A stretch of DNA of 12,456 nt from Promethearchaeota archaeon. Its GTDB lineage: Archaea; Asgardarchaeota; Lokiarchaeia; Sigyniarchaeales; SOKP01. Of the stretch, positions 1 to 6,458 are shown in pieces (position 1 is the first letter of the stretch; each line of letters starts with the position of its first letter). Location of the stretch: the NCBI GenBank assembly GCA_019894815.1, contig JAGXNU010000040.1, positions 1-12,456 on the forward strand. The letters are read 5' to 3'. The notes below the pieces were generated by a model. The model did no database searches and had not been told where the DNA came from. It saw only the letters and a list, made by a program, of their open reading frames with translations. The position numbers were made by a program, and so were the translations under genes.

Positions 1-293
1 CCAAAAACGATCTTGAAAAACTCAAGAAGAAAGGAGTTGAGGACGTTGATGAAGTGCTGAAAATGCTCTGGGAGGGTCAGATGATACAAGTATTTCAAGA
101 TGAGATGAACAATGAATATTATGCGCTCTTATCTGATTTCCATCTTGATTTGATATTTCCAAAATACTTGCTGAACATTATCAAGTCGGAGTACGAGAGA
201 AAATCCAAAGCCGAACAAGTCTTGGTTGAATACCTTAATGTACTCGAAGATACGTACATTGCTATTAAATCTGCACCAAAAGTGAAAGATTAA
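1..293 (+). CDS. C-terminal part of an unrecognised protein, possibly winged-helix (5' end outside window)
   Basis: The frame is open from the left edge of the window to a TAA at 291-293, so only about the last 96 residues are present. A GTG at 54 and later ATGs lie inside the frame, but coding continues upstream, so they need not be starts. The visible part begins with a charged helix rich in lysine and glutamate, then an aromatic and acidic stretch that could be a beta hairpin (around FQDEMNNEYYALL), then two long amphipathic helices. Helix-hairpin-helix order would fit a winged-helix domain, but this is inference from predicted structure only. No catalytic motif or membrane segment is visible. 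Counted GC is about 36 percent (106 of 293), higher than the LRR genes, with more C- and G-ending codons such as CTC, AAG and GAC, which may mean high expression. Function unknown. Confidence 0.6.
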   Translation, partial: KNDLEKLKKKGVEDVDEVLKMLWEGQMIQVFQDEMNNEYYALLSDFHLDLIFPKYLLNIIKSEYERKSKAEQVLVEYLNVLEDTYIAIKSAPKVKD

Positions 294-328
294 TTTTTCA
301 TTTATTTTTTTTTATTTACTTTATTTTA
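294..328 (+). terminator. T-rich archaeal-type terminator
   Basis: Directly after the stop codon at 291-293 come several runs of T, including a run of nine, with no clear hairpin. Archaeal RNA polymerase commonly terminates at such oligo-T tracts. The tract lies in the tail-to-tail spacer with the minus-strand gene ending at 345. Confidence 0.5.
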
Positions 329-344
329 ATATAGAACTAAAAAT

Positions 345-1325
345 TTAAGACGGGATTTTTGCGATTCCAATTAATAACCCTTGATGTTCAAAAATATCGA
401 TATCGATTAGACCTACATCACTCATATCCGCAAATAATTCTTCATCTGTAAATGTTCGATTATTAAATGCCGCTTTATAAAGTTTAATTAACTCATTTAT
501 AAAGAGATTCTCAGTTATTTTTATATCTGCGATTGATGCTAAAATTATATGTCCAGAAGGCTTAGTAACTCTAATTACTTCATTCAATATTTTAGTTCGT
601 GTCATGTTAAAAAATTTAGGATTCTTCTTATATACTGGAATAAAACTTGCATCAAAAAAATCCTCACGTTCACGAAAAAGCCCTCCAATAATTTCAGTAT
701 ATCGATATTTATCAGTATTTCTATAATTTTTAGATTTATTTATTTCATTTTTTGAGAGAATATACATTTCTTTTGTAAAATCAGATAGCAGATTTGCTAT
801 AGATAATGGAACGTATTCTGATAACCATATGGATAGTATTCTATCAAAATGACTGATTTCAATTTTCGTTAAAATTTTTTTGAAAAAATTACCTCGATAT
901 TCATTTGAGTCCATTATATTATTGTTTATAAGGAATTTTAACAATAATTTGGGGATATAATTCGTAAATTGAGTTGGATTTATCGAAACTTTTCCAGTTT
1001 TACCATTGGAAGTTAGCAATCCCCTCTTTTCTAACTTATCCAAACTATAGTAAAAACTACCAGTAGATAATTTTTTTGATAAATTAACGAAATTATAGAA
1101 TTTATCTGAAGCTTGAGATAATATATTATTTTCTCTAACATCGATAATTCTTTCTTTAAATTTAATAAACTGCTTGACTTCATTAAATAAAGTGTGTCTT
1201 ACAACAGGATTGGAATATCGCACGAGAAATTGAAGTGTAATGATATCCGTTATAGATAAATCAGCAAAATCTGAAATTGTATGATATGAAGCATAATCAA
1301 AAAAAGTGTTTTGTTTTTCTGTCAT
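345..1325 (-). CDS. Winged-helix protein fused to a degenerate class I methyltransferase-like domain
   Basis: The protein has 326 residues with an ATG start at 1325. Residues about 24-118 look like a winged-helix DNA-binding domain: a helical N-terminus, then STGSFYYSLDKLEKRGLLTS (87-106), which resembles the recognition helix and following turn of PadR/MarR-like regulators. Residues about 160-326 resemble the second half of an SAM-dependent methyltransferase fold: LNEVIRVTKPSGHIILAS (247-264) matches the family's 'LkEi.RvLkPGG.lii' stretch, followed by helix and strand segments to the C-terminus. No glycine-rich motif I (GxGxG) is visible before it; the expected place (around 163-195) reads as plain hydrophobic helix. 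The domain may therefore have lost SAM binding and serve as a ligand sensor, or be a false resemblance. No signal peptide or membrane helix. It diverges from the RuBisCO-like gene and could regulate it. Architecture is inferred, not proven. Confidence 0.55.
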   Translation of the reverse strand: MTEKQNTFFDYASYHTISDFADLSITDIITLQFLVRYSNPVVRHTLFNEVKQFIKFKERIIDVRENNILSQASDKFYNFVNLSKKLSTGSFYYSLDKLEKRGLLTSNGKTGKVSINPTQFTNYIPKLLLKFLINNNIMDSNEYRGNFFKKILTKIEISHFDRILSIWLSEYVPLSIANLLSDFTKEMYILSKNEINKSKNYRNTDKYRYTEIIGGLFREREDFFDASFIPVYKKNPKFFNMTRTKILNEVIRVTKPSGHIILASIADIKITENLFINELIKLYKAAFNNRTFTDEELFADMSDVGLIDIDIFEHQGLLIGIAKIPS

Positions 1326-1346
1326 AACTTAATTCAACTAAAAATT

Positions 1347-1355
1347 CTATATATG
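1347..1355 (-). promoter_or_regulatory. TATA-like box for the winged-helix/methyltransferase-like gene
   Basis: On the minus strand this reads CATATATAG, centred about 26 bases before the ATG at 1325. With normal archaeal TATA-to-start spacing, transcription would begin at or next to the start codon, giving a leaderless mRNA. Inferred from sequence only. Confidence 0.35.
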
Positions 1356-1414
1356 AAGGTTATAATCAAAAGGATTTAAGTTTGTCTAAAATTAGAAAAA
1401 ATTTTCTCTTAATC

Positions 1415-1428
1415 GCGAAATTTATAAA
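1415..1428 (+). promoter_or_regulatory. BRE/TATA-like element for the RuBisCO-like gene
   Basis: The sequence CGCGAAATTTATAAA has a purine-rich BRE-like stretch followed by TTTATAAA at 1421-1428. Initiation about 25 bases downstream (near 1450) would give a 12- to 21-base leader before the GTG at 1462 or ATG at 1471. The divergent spacer 1326-1461 holds this box and the opposite-facing one at 1347-1355. Confidence 0.45.
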
Positions 1429-1461
1429 TTGTAAATCATTCTTGAAATTAAAAAAAATTTT

Positions 1462-2796
1462 GTGAAAATTATGGAAAAAAGTTGCGAAAAATATTTGGAC
1501 ACACCAGAAGCGATCGGGCTTGATGGGATTGATTTGGAAAAATATATAATTGCTAGTTATGTCATTAAAAGACCAAGGGGAATGAATGTTAATTATCTAG
1601 CGCGATTTGCTGCTATTGAACAATCAACTGGTACTTGGGTAAGAGTCCCTGCAGAAACTGAAGAAATAAGAAAAAATCATGTTGCTAGAGTGCTTGGTGT
1701 ATATGAAATTCCAACTTATGAATACGTTTTACCCCCAAAAGACCAAATGAAAGAAAGATTATATTTTGTTCAAATTGGATTTCCAATTATCAATATAAAA
1801 GGAGACGGAATCCCCATGCTTCTAACATCTGTAATTGGAAATATCAGTATTACCCACGGATTAAAACTTGTGGATTTAGCATTTCCAAAAGCTTATTTAG
1901 AAGACTTTAAAGGACCTAAGTTTGGTATAGATGGACTTAGAAAACTCCTGAAAGTCCCCGAAAGACCATTGTTGAATAACATGGTTAAACCTTGTACAGG
2001 TCATACATGCGAAGTTGCTGCTGATTTAGTATATCAAGCTGCTGTAGGAGGATGCGATGTTGTAAAAGATGATGAGTTAATCTCTAATCCTTCTTTTAAT
2101 AGACTGGAAGATAGAATTACCGCTGTAATGGAAAGCATTGATAGAGCTGATTCAGAGAAAGGTGAAAAAACACTTTATACGATAAATATCACGAGCCAAT
2201 TACCAGAGATGTTTGAATATGCTGATAAGATGATTGAGTTGGGGGCAAATGCCTTGATGATTAATTATCTAACCGCTGGTTTTGAAGCATTAAGAGCAGT
2301 TTGCAAAGATCCTTCTATTAAAGTCCCTGTATTAGGGCATATGGATTTTGCTGGAGCTTATATAGGCGGGCCGTGGACTGGATTAACGAGCATGCTGGTT
2401 CTTGCGAAATTTCCAAGGATTTGTGGAGCGGATTCAGTTGTTATCCCTGCTCCATATGGTAAAGCAGAGATTTTAGATGAACGTTATGAACAAAACTTAA
2501 AAGCGCTAAGATTCCCATTGCAACATATAAAACCAACTTTACCAATGCCTTCTGGAGGGATTACTCCCGGCATGGTAGAAAAATGCATAAAGGAGGCGGG
2601 CACTGATATTCTTATTGGAAGCGGAGGAGGAATTCACAGCCATCCAGATGGTCCAATCTCCGGAGCTAAAGCTTTTAGACAAGCAATCGACGCAGTCATG
2701 CAAGGTTTGGATATCAAGAAAGTAGCAAAAGAACATGAAGAATTAGGAAAAGCCCTTGGAGTTTGGGGTAGTGGAAAAACTCAATTAATAGAATAA
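1462..2796 (+). CDS. RuBisCO-like protein (form IV, large-subunit fold)
   Basis: This 444-residue protein covers the full RuBisCO large-subunit fold: an N-terminal alpha/beta domain (to about 145) and a TIM barrel. Aligned by eye to spinach numbering, it keeps E60 (E53), T65/W66 in TGTW (T58, W59), N123 (N127), K175 (K176), the carbamylated lysine and metal ligands in KDDE (K202, D204, E205), H294 (H293), K334 (K334), the SGG phosphate loop (364-366) and the GGG loop (388-390). It lacks K177 (C178), R295 (M294), H298 (A297) and H327 (V327). Losing these while keeping the metal site is typical of form IV RuBisCO-like proteins, which act as enolases, isomerases or decarboxylases on sugar phosphates, not as CO2 fixers. 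The exact substrate cannot be read here. Start is GTG 1462 or ATG 1471, with no clear Shine-Dalgarno. No AMP phosphorylase or ribose-1,5-bisphosphate isomerase gene is nearby. Confidence 0.92.
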   Translation: MKIMEKSCEKYLDTPEAIGLDGIDLEKYIIASYVIKRPRGMNVNYLARFAAIEQSTGTWVRVPAETEEIRKNHVARVLGVYEIPTYEYVLPPKDQMKERLYFVQIGFPIINIKGDGIPMLLTSVIGNISITHGLKLVDLAFPKAYLEDFKGPKFGIDGLRKLLKVPERPLLNNMVKPCTGHTCEVAADLVYQAAVGGCDVVKDDELISNPSFNRLEDRITAVMESIDRADSEKGEKTLYTINITSQLPEMFEYADKMIELGANALMINYLTAGFEALRAVCKDPSIKVPVLGHMDFAGAYIGGPWTGLTSMLVLAKFPRICGADSVVIPAPYGKAEILDERYEQNLKALRFPLQHIKPTLPMPSGGITPGMVEKCIKEAGTDILIGSGGGIHSHPDGPISGAKAFRQAIDAVMQGLDIKKVAKEHEELGKALGVWGSGKTQLIE

Positions 2797-2817
2797 TTAT
2801 TCTTTTTTCTTTTTTAT
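2797..2817 (+). terminator. T-rich terminator after the RuBisCO-like gene
   Basis: Runs of six and seven T lie in the 21-base gap between the TAA of the RuBisCO-like gene (2794-2796) and the end of the convergent HEAT-LRR gene at 2818. This suits oligo-T termination in archaea. Confidence 0.5.
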
Positions 2818-3807
2818 CTAGCTTTGAAGTATTTGTTTTTCGAAACGTTCTTCAAGTTCCTGTAAATATGTTTTTAATATCACTTTGACTTTAGGTTTAA
2901 AATCTGATTTGGTGACTTTCTCTGCGATTGCGTTATCATGTAGGTCTATTAATTGAAGGGAGCAAATATTATTCAAGTATTCTATCTCGATATCATTACT
3001 TATTTTATTATTGGACAAGTTTAATTCCTCTAAATGTTTCATTTGCATTAAATCCTTGATAGTTCTAATGTTGTTATTTGATAAGTCAAGTTTTATTAAA
3101 CGCGTTAGATTTATCAGTCCGGTGATTTCTTCTATTGATTCTATGTTATATTTCCATCCATAAGGTAATCCTTTCGTCTCAAGTTCTAAATCTGATAGAT
3201 TTAATTCAGTTACTACTCCTAATTCTTCATTAATTTCATATGATAAGTATTGATAAGAAAGGGAGAGCTCTAGAATTGTTAAGTAATTTAATATTATGTC
3301 TGCTAGTTGGTTTTGTGTTAAGTTTAATAATTCTTTCTTCAAGAGTTGTTTAATTACCATCTTATATTTATGCTTAGAATAACTTTCTCCAATTTTCATT
3401 AGATTAGATTCATTTGAAAGGTGATATAAGTATTTGATAAGGGAATGTTTAACATCATCTTCTTGAATTTCTTTTAAAGTTTTTATTAATGAAACTTGAC
3501 AAGGATAAGCGTTTTCATGTTGAATTGCCCAATTAATTAATGGAAACGCCTTATGTAAAAAATTTTCCCGAATCATATCTATCGCAAATAATCTAATCGT
3601 TTGGTCTGAATCTGAAATTACCAATTGTTCCAATATCTCAAAAAATGAATCATTTAATCCTAACTTTTCATAATATATTAAGGCAGAAACTCTTAATGAT
3701 TCTTCGTCAGAATTATCAATAATTATAGTCAATAATTCAGTTGTTGTGCGTTTATCCAAAAGATTTTGAATATACTGCTCGAATATCTTTGATGGAGTGA
3801 AAACCAT
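2818..3807 (-). CDS. HEAT-LRR protein A (short form, about three leucine-rich repeats)
   Basis: The protein has 329 residues, ATG start at 3807, stop TAG. The N-terminal half (about 1-130) is a run of paired helices with the HEAT-like signature LVISDSDQTIRLFA (62-75), which recurs almost unchanged in the two larger paralogues at 9119-10498 and 10591-12090. A helical middle region ends in a YLSYEI motif (187-192), also shared. The C-terminus has about three LRRs (231-296: LIKLDLSNNNIRTI, LEELNLSNNKIS, LQLIDLHDNAIA) of the shorter, SDS22-like kind, then a charged helical cap (about 305-325). There is no signal peptide, membrane segment or catalytic motif, so a cytosolic protein-binding scaffold is likely. 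It is 95 bp downstream of the zinc-ribbon gene on the same strand, with its own TATA-like box. The family is not one I can name. Confidence 0.8.
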   Translation of the reverse strand: MVFTPSKIFEQYIQNLLDKRTTTELLTIIIDNSDEESLRVSALIYYEKLGLNDSFFEILEQLVISDSDQTIRLFAIDMIRENFLHKAFPLINWAIQHENAYPCQVSLIKTLKEIQEDDVKHSLIKYLYHLSNESNLMKIGESYSKHKYKMVIKQLLKKELLNLTQNQLADIILNYLTILELSLSYQYLSYEINEELGVVTELNLSDLELETKGLPYGWKYNIESIEEITGLINLTRLIKLDLSNNNIRTIKDLMQMKHLEELNLSNNKISNDIEIEYLNNICSLQLIDLHDNAIAEKVTKSDFKPKVKVILKTYLQELEERFEKQILQS

Positions 3808-3844
3808 GACAAAAAATTTACTTTCGTTATGAATTTAGTAATTT

Positions 3845-3855
3845 TCTATATAATT
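3845..3855 (-). promoter_or_regulatory. TATA-like box for HEAT-LRR gene A
   Basis: The minus strand reads AATTATATAGA here, centred about 44 bases before the ATG at 3807. The predicted leader would be about 15-20 bases. No Shine-Dalgarno is visible before the ATG. Confidence 0.35.
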
Positions 3856-3902
3856 GAAGGAGAATTATAATATAAAATTTAATATTCATTAAGAGTATCA
3901 TA

Positions 3903-5069
3903 TTACTGAAAAAAACGCTTAGTACTTAACAATTCAGCTAGAGTGTTTTTTAGCCTATTAAAAGGTTTTAACGTGCCGGAGAAAGTTTTATCAACAACAT
4001 GTTCAATATAAGGATCCAGATAATCTTCTACTATATCTAATTTCTCCAGATTACCTTCAGATAATAAGTAGAGGAAATAATCGTTTTTATATTTCTTAAA
4101 TGTTAAAAATCTATAATTTTGAAATCCTAATTTTACAGCAATCCAACGAGGGTACGCTCCAGTATTACCTAAGGTGTTTGCAGCAATAGCTTCGATTTTT
4201 GCTGTCAATAAGGACTCAATCATTTCTTTTTCTTCTTCAGGGCTTTCAGTTTCTCCAGGAAATTTAACACCGAGCTCTGGTCCTAAAAGTAACGATATTA
4301 CTCCTATGGACATTGAGGATAATCCCAGGTAGTCAATACGGAGCGTATCTTCTATAAAAGGGATTTCTTGATCTGAAAAAACATCCTGTAATTGGATATA
4401 CTTGTTGATTATAGCCCGTATTTGCGCTTCAAACTTTCGATCTATTTCGTCTTTTTCCAATATGTCTAGATTATTTATATCCTTGCCCCTTACTAATTCT
4501 CCATAGAAATTTGACATTTGTTCGAGAAAATACTTACCTTTTTTATCTGGAAATTTACCATAAATGATGTAGATTATTTCATTCTTTACGTAGAATTGAC
4601 ATTTATCTTCTTCACTATTTGTAATGAGAAGCATCTGATCTAATTCTCCTCCCAATATGCTAGTTGCGATATTATCAAGATTATTAGTTAGCTCTAATAA
4701 ATATTCGAATTTCTCATTACTACAAAAGAGTTTTATTCTCTCTGTGGAGGTTATCCCACATAATTTTAAATATTCGACATCTCCTTTAAGAGGAATTCTT
4801 TCATCTTTGAATGAGAATTTCTTTTCTTCGGGCTTAACACGTACTTTACCTTGAAATCGTTCTGACGCTACAGTGGTTTTCTTTTCAAACGTTTTAGGTT
4901 GAGGTTTTATATTTTTTACATTCCTTTCATCTACATATTCATATAATCCGGGTAAAAACCTATTACACTTGGGGCAGAGTTTATCGATAGGATATGGTTT
5001 AATAACAATATACCCACAATTCTGACACTCAATTTTATCTTTTGGAACCCCAAATAATGTATTAGGAAT
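3903..5069 (-). CDS. Zinc-ribbon protein with possible longin/roadblock-like domain; non-standard start
   Basis: Counted from an ATT at 5067-5069, the frame encodes about 388 residues. An N-terminal zinc ribbon has C15-x2-C18 and C32-x2-C35 (CQNC, CPKC). A lysine- and proline-rich linker follows (about 54-90), then a mixed alpha/beta region whose strand-helix order (LLITN, FYVKNEIIYIIYG) recalls longin or roadblock folds. The C-terminal part has a striking run of well-kept-looking residues (IDYLGLSSMSIGVISLLL; AYPRWIAVKLGFQ). The first ATG, GTG or TTG in frame is a TTG at 4655, which would discard 138 residues including the whole ribbon; an in-frame TGA lies at 5076-5078. Translation from ATT or ATC is possible, helped by GGGGTTGA just upstream. 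The alternative is a one-base shift from GTG in TAGTGGGG. Function unknown; the domain guess is weak. Confidence 0.6.
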   Translation of the reverse strand: MPNTLFGVPKDKIECQNCGYIVIKPYPIDKLCPKCNRFLPGLYEYVDERNVKNIKPQPKTFEKKTTVASERFQGKVRVKPEEKKFSFKDERIPLKGDVEYLKLCGITSTERIKLFCSNEKFEYLLELTNNLDNIATSILGGELDQMLLITNSEEDKCQFYVKNEIIYIIYGKFPDKKGKYFLEQMSNFYGELVRGKDINNLDILEKDEIDRKFEAQIRAIINKYIQLQDVFSDQEIPFIEDTLRIDYLGLSSMSIGVISLLLGPELGVKFPGETESPEEEKEMIESLLTAKIEAIAANTLGNTGAYPRWIAVKLGFQNYRFLTFKKYKNDYFLYLLSEGNLEKLDIVEDYLDPYIEHVVDKTFSGTLKPFNRLKNTLAELLSTKRFFQ

Positions 5070-5100
5070 GGCGATTCAACCCCACTAGATTAATTATGTA

Positions 5101-5110
5101 TACTTATAAT
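5101..5110 (-). promoter_or_regulatory. TATA-like box for the zinc-ribbon gene
   Basis: The minus strand reads ATTATAAGTA about 35 bases before the proposed ATT start at 5069. That spacing predicts transcription starting near 5080, which supports translation beginning close to 5069 and not at the TTG at 4655. Confidence 0.35.
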
Positions 5111-5166
5111 CGAATAATAAATATTATCATAAATAATAAATATTTTCTTTTTAATATTAGTGAAAA

Positions 5167-6258
5167 TCACAGATACTTCTTAGCAATATCTTGAAATGCC
5201 GTTAAAAATTTATCATTATTCTCTCTGGTACTAATTGTTATTCTTAAATAGTTATAAAGATTAGGCTTACTGAAATGTTTTACTAAAATCTTTATTTCCT
5301 TCAAATCCCATAAAAATTTGAGAGTTTTTGATTGATCCTCAAACTTAATAAATATAAAATTAGCATCAGAAGGTAATACGCTTATTCCACTATATCTTGA
5401 TAATTCATCTGTTAATCTACTTCTTTCTGATAAGATTTTTTTATTTTGTTCATATACTTTATTTCGATGTTTAATACAAGAAAGAGCAGCAATTTGTGCA
5501 ACATAATTAGTATTAAACGGGAGTTTAACACGGTTCATTTCTTTAATAATTCTAGCATCAGCTAATGCATAACCAATTCTCAAAGAAGCTAGGGAAAAAC
5601 TTTTTGAGAAAGATCGACAAACAATCAGATTATCAACTTTCTTTAGAAGTGAAAGACAAGATTTTTCACCAAAATCAGCATAAGCTTCGTCGACTACGAC
5701 GATACCAGAAAAGGAATTACATATTTTTTCAATAATCTCATTATCAAAGGATTGACCATTGGGATCATTTGGAGAGTTTATAAAGATTAATTTGCCACTT
5801 GCATTAAAAATATCATCGGGTATAGAAAAATCTTCATTTAATTTGATTTCTTTTATCTTAGCATTATAAAGGTTAGCCAATACTTTATACATTCCATAAG
5901 TCGGATAAAATATAACAACTTCATCTCCAGGATCAATGAAAACTTTAAATATAGTATCCAAAATTTCATCTGTTCCATTTCCTATGAATACCGTATTTCG
6001 ATTTGTTAAAGTGTTTTTATCCCGTAATAATTGATTAAGGATTGCTTTTCTTACTTCAAGAGCTAAGGGATCGGGATATTTATGTAATTTTTGAGAATCG
6101 TCAATGGCAATTTTTATATCTTTTAGTATATCTGAGATAGGAGGATACGGATTTTCATTTGTGTTTAATATTACCCAACCTTCTTCATTTATTTGTTCAA
6201 CGGGTTCATAAGCGGCATATTTTTTTAAGGTTTCTCTAAATAAATTCTCAATTTCCAT
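5167..6258 (-). CDS. hisC: Histidinol-phosphate aminotransferase (PLP-dependent, class I/II fold)
   Basis: The 363-residue protein has family-typical length. HisC converts imidazole-acetol phosphate and glutamate to histidinol phosphate and 2-oxoglutarate in histidine synthesis. Visible motifs in order: NENPYPP (34-40), GNGTDE (93-98, cofactor phosphate contact), YPTYGMY (118-124), NSPNDPNGQ (161-169), DEAYADFG (190-197, whose D binds the PLP ring nitrogen), SFSKSFSLASLRIGY (216-230, with the Schiff-base lysine K219 and R227), and a C-terminal LRITIST with the substrate carboxylate-binding arginine. The ATG at 6258 is preceded by AGGTTGAT, a Shine-Dalgarno-like site. No other his gene is present, so in this setting it could instead serve aromatic amino-acid or another transamination, as some HisC homologues do. 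It runs divergently from the gelsolin-like gene across a spacer with an inverted repeat. Confidence 0.9.
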   Translation of the reverse strand: MEIENLFRETLKKYAAYEPVEQINEEGWVILNTNENPYPPISDILKDIKIAIDDSQKLHKYPDPLALEVRKAILNQLLRDKNTLTNRNTVFIGNGTDEILDTIFKVFIDPGDEVVIFYPTYGMYKVLANLYNAKIKEIKLNEDFSIPDDIFNASGKLIFINSPNDPNGQSFDNEIIEKICNSFSGIVVVDEAYADFGEKSCLSLLKKVDNLIVCRSFSKSFSLASLRIGYALADARIIKEMNRVKLPFNTNYVAQIAALSCIKHRNKVYEQNKKILSERSRLTDELSRYSGISVLPSDANFIFIKFEDQSKTLKFLWDLKEIKILVKHFSKPNLYNYLRITISTRENNDKFLTAFQDIAKKYL

Positions 6259-6259
6259 A

Positions 6260-6267
6260 TAATCAAC
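6260..6267 (-). promoter_or_regulatory. Shine-Dalgarno-like AGGTTGAT before hisC
   Basis: The minus strand reads AGGTTGAT a few bases before the ATG at 6258. The same octamer precedes the DNA ligase start, and GGGGTTGA precedes the zinc-ribbon frame. It resembles AGGTGAT, the normal complement of the 16S rRNA tail, with one extra T. Confidence 0.45.
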
Positions 6268-6286
6268 CTACTTATTTTTATCGAAG

Positions 6287-6318
6287 AATACTCTCTCACA
6301 ATCTTGTAAAAGAGTATT
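6287..6318. promoter_or_regulatory. Inverted repeat in the hisC/gelsolin-like divergent spacer
   Basis: AATACTCT at 6287-6294 is perfectly complementary to AGAGTATT at 6311-6318, with 16 bases between. It lies 29-60 bases upstream of hisC, where a promoter or operator is expected, and could bind a dimeric regulator. An 8-bp palindrome in AT-rich DNA can also arise by chance. Confidence 0.3.
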
Positions 6319-6394
6319 ATTTGTGTAATGAAATCTTAAATTTTAATTTTTGTCCTTTTCGAAAACTCAATTTTTAAAAGTATCACAACTATTT

Positions 6395-6408
6395 GTTTTA
6401 TATATATT
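6395..6408 (+). promoter_or_regulatory. TATA-like box for the gelsolin-like gene
   Basis: GTTTTATATATATT is a strong TATA-like match, about 55 bases before the ATG at 6459. It argues against translation from the in-frame TTG at 6393, which would place the box inside the coding region. Predicted transcription start is near 6430. Confidence 0.45.
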
Positions 6409-6458
6409 ACAATGAAATTACAGTTAGAGTTGAGATAGTTATTACATCGTACGCACTA

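Noticed and set aside
1462..2796. True CO2-fixing form III RuBisCO, as found in several archaea.
   Set aside because: Residues matching K177, R295, H298 and H327 are C, M, A and V, so the carboxylase active site is not complete.
3903..4655. A 250-residue protein starting at the TTG at 4655.
   Set aside because: The frame continues upstream through an intact zinc ribbon with coding-like composition, so 4655 would truncate a real gene.
4657..4854. Short plus-strand open frame across the zinc-ribbon gene.
   Set aside because: It lies opposite a coding frame with clear domain features and has no recognisable motif; similar opposite-strand frames at 549-755, 2539-2736, 6794-7045, 7772-8044, 9453-9707 and 10215-10538 were rejected for the same reason.
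5076..5166. A small RNA gene or riboswitch in the AT-rich gap before the zinc-ribbon gene.
   Set aside because: The stretch is almost only A and T with no stable stem; it is better explained as a promoter region.
6393..6458. TTG at 6393 as start of the gelsolin-like protein.
   Set aside because: It would place a strong TATA-like box inside the coding sequence and add 22 residues with no domain character; the ATG at 6459 is a better start.
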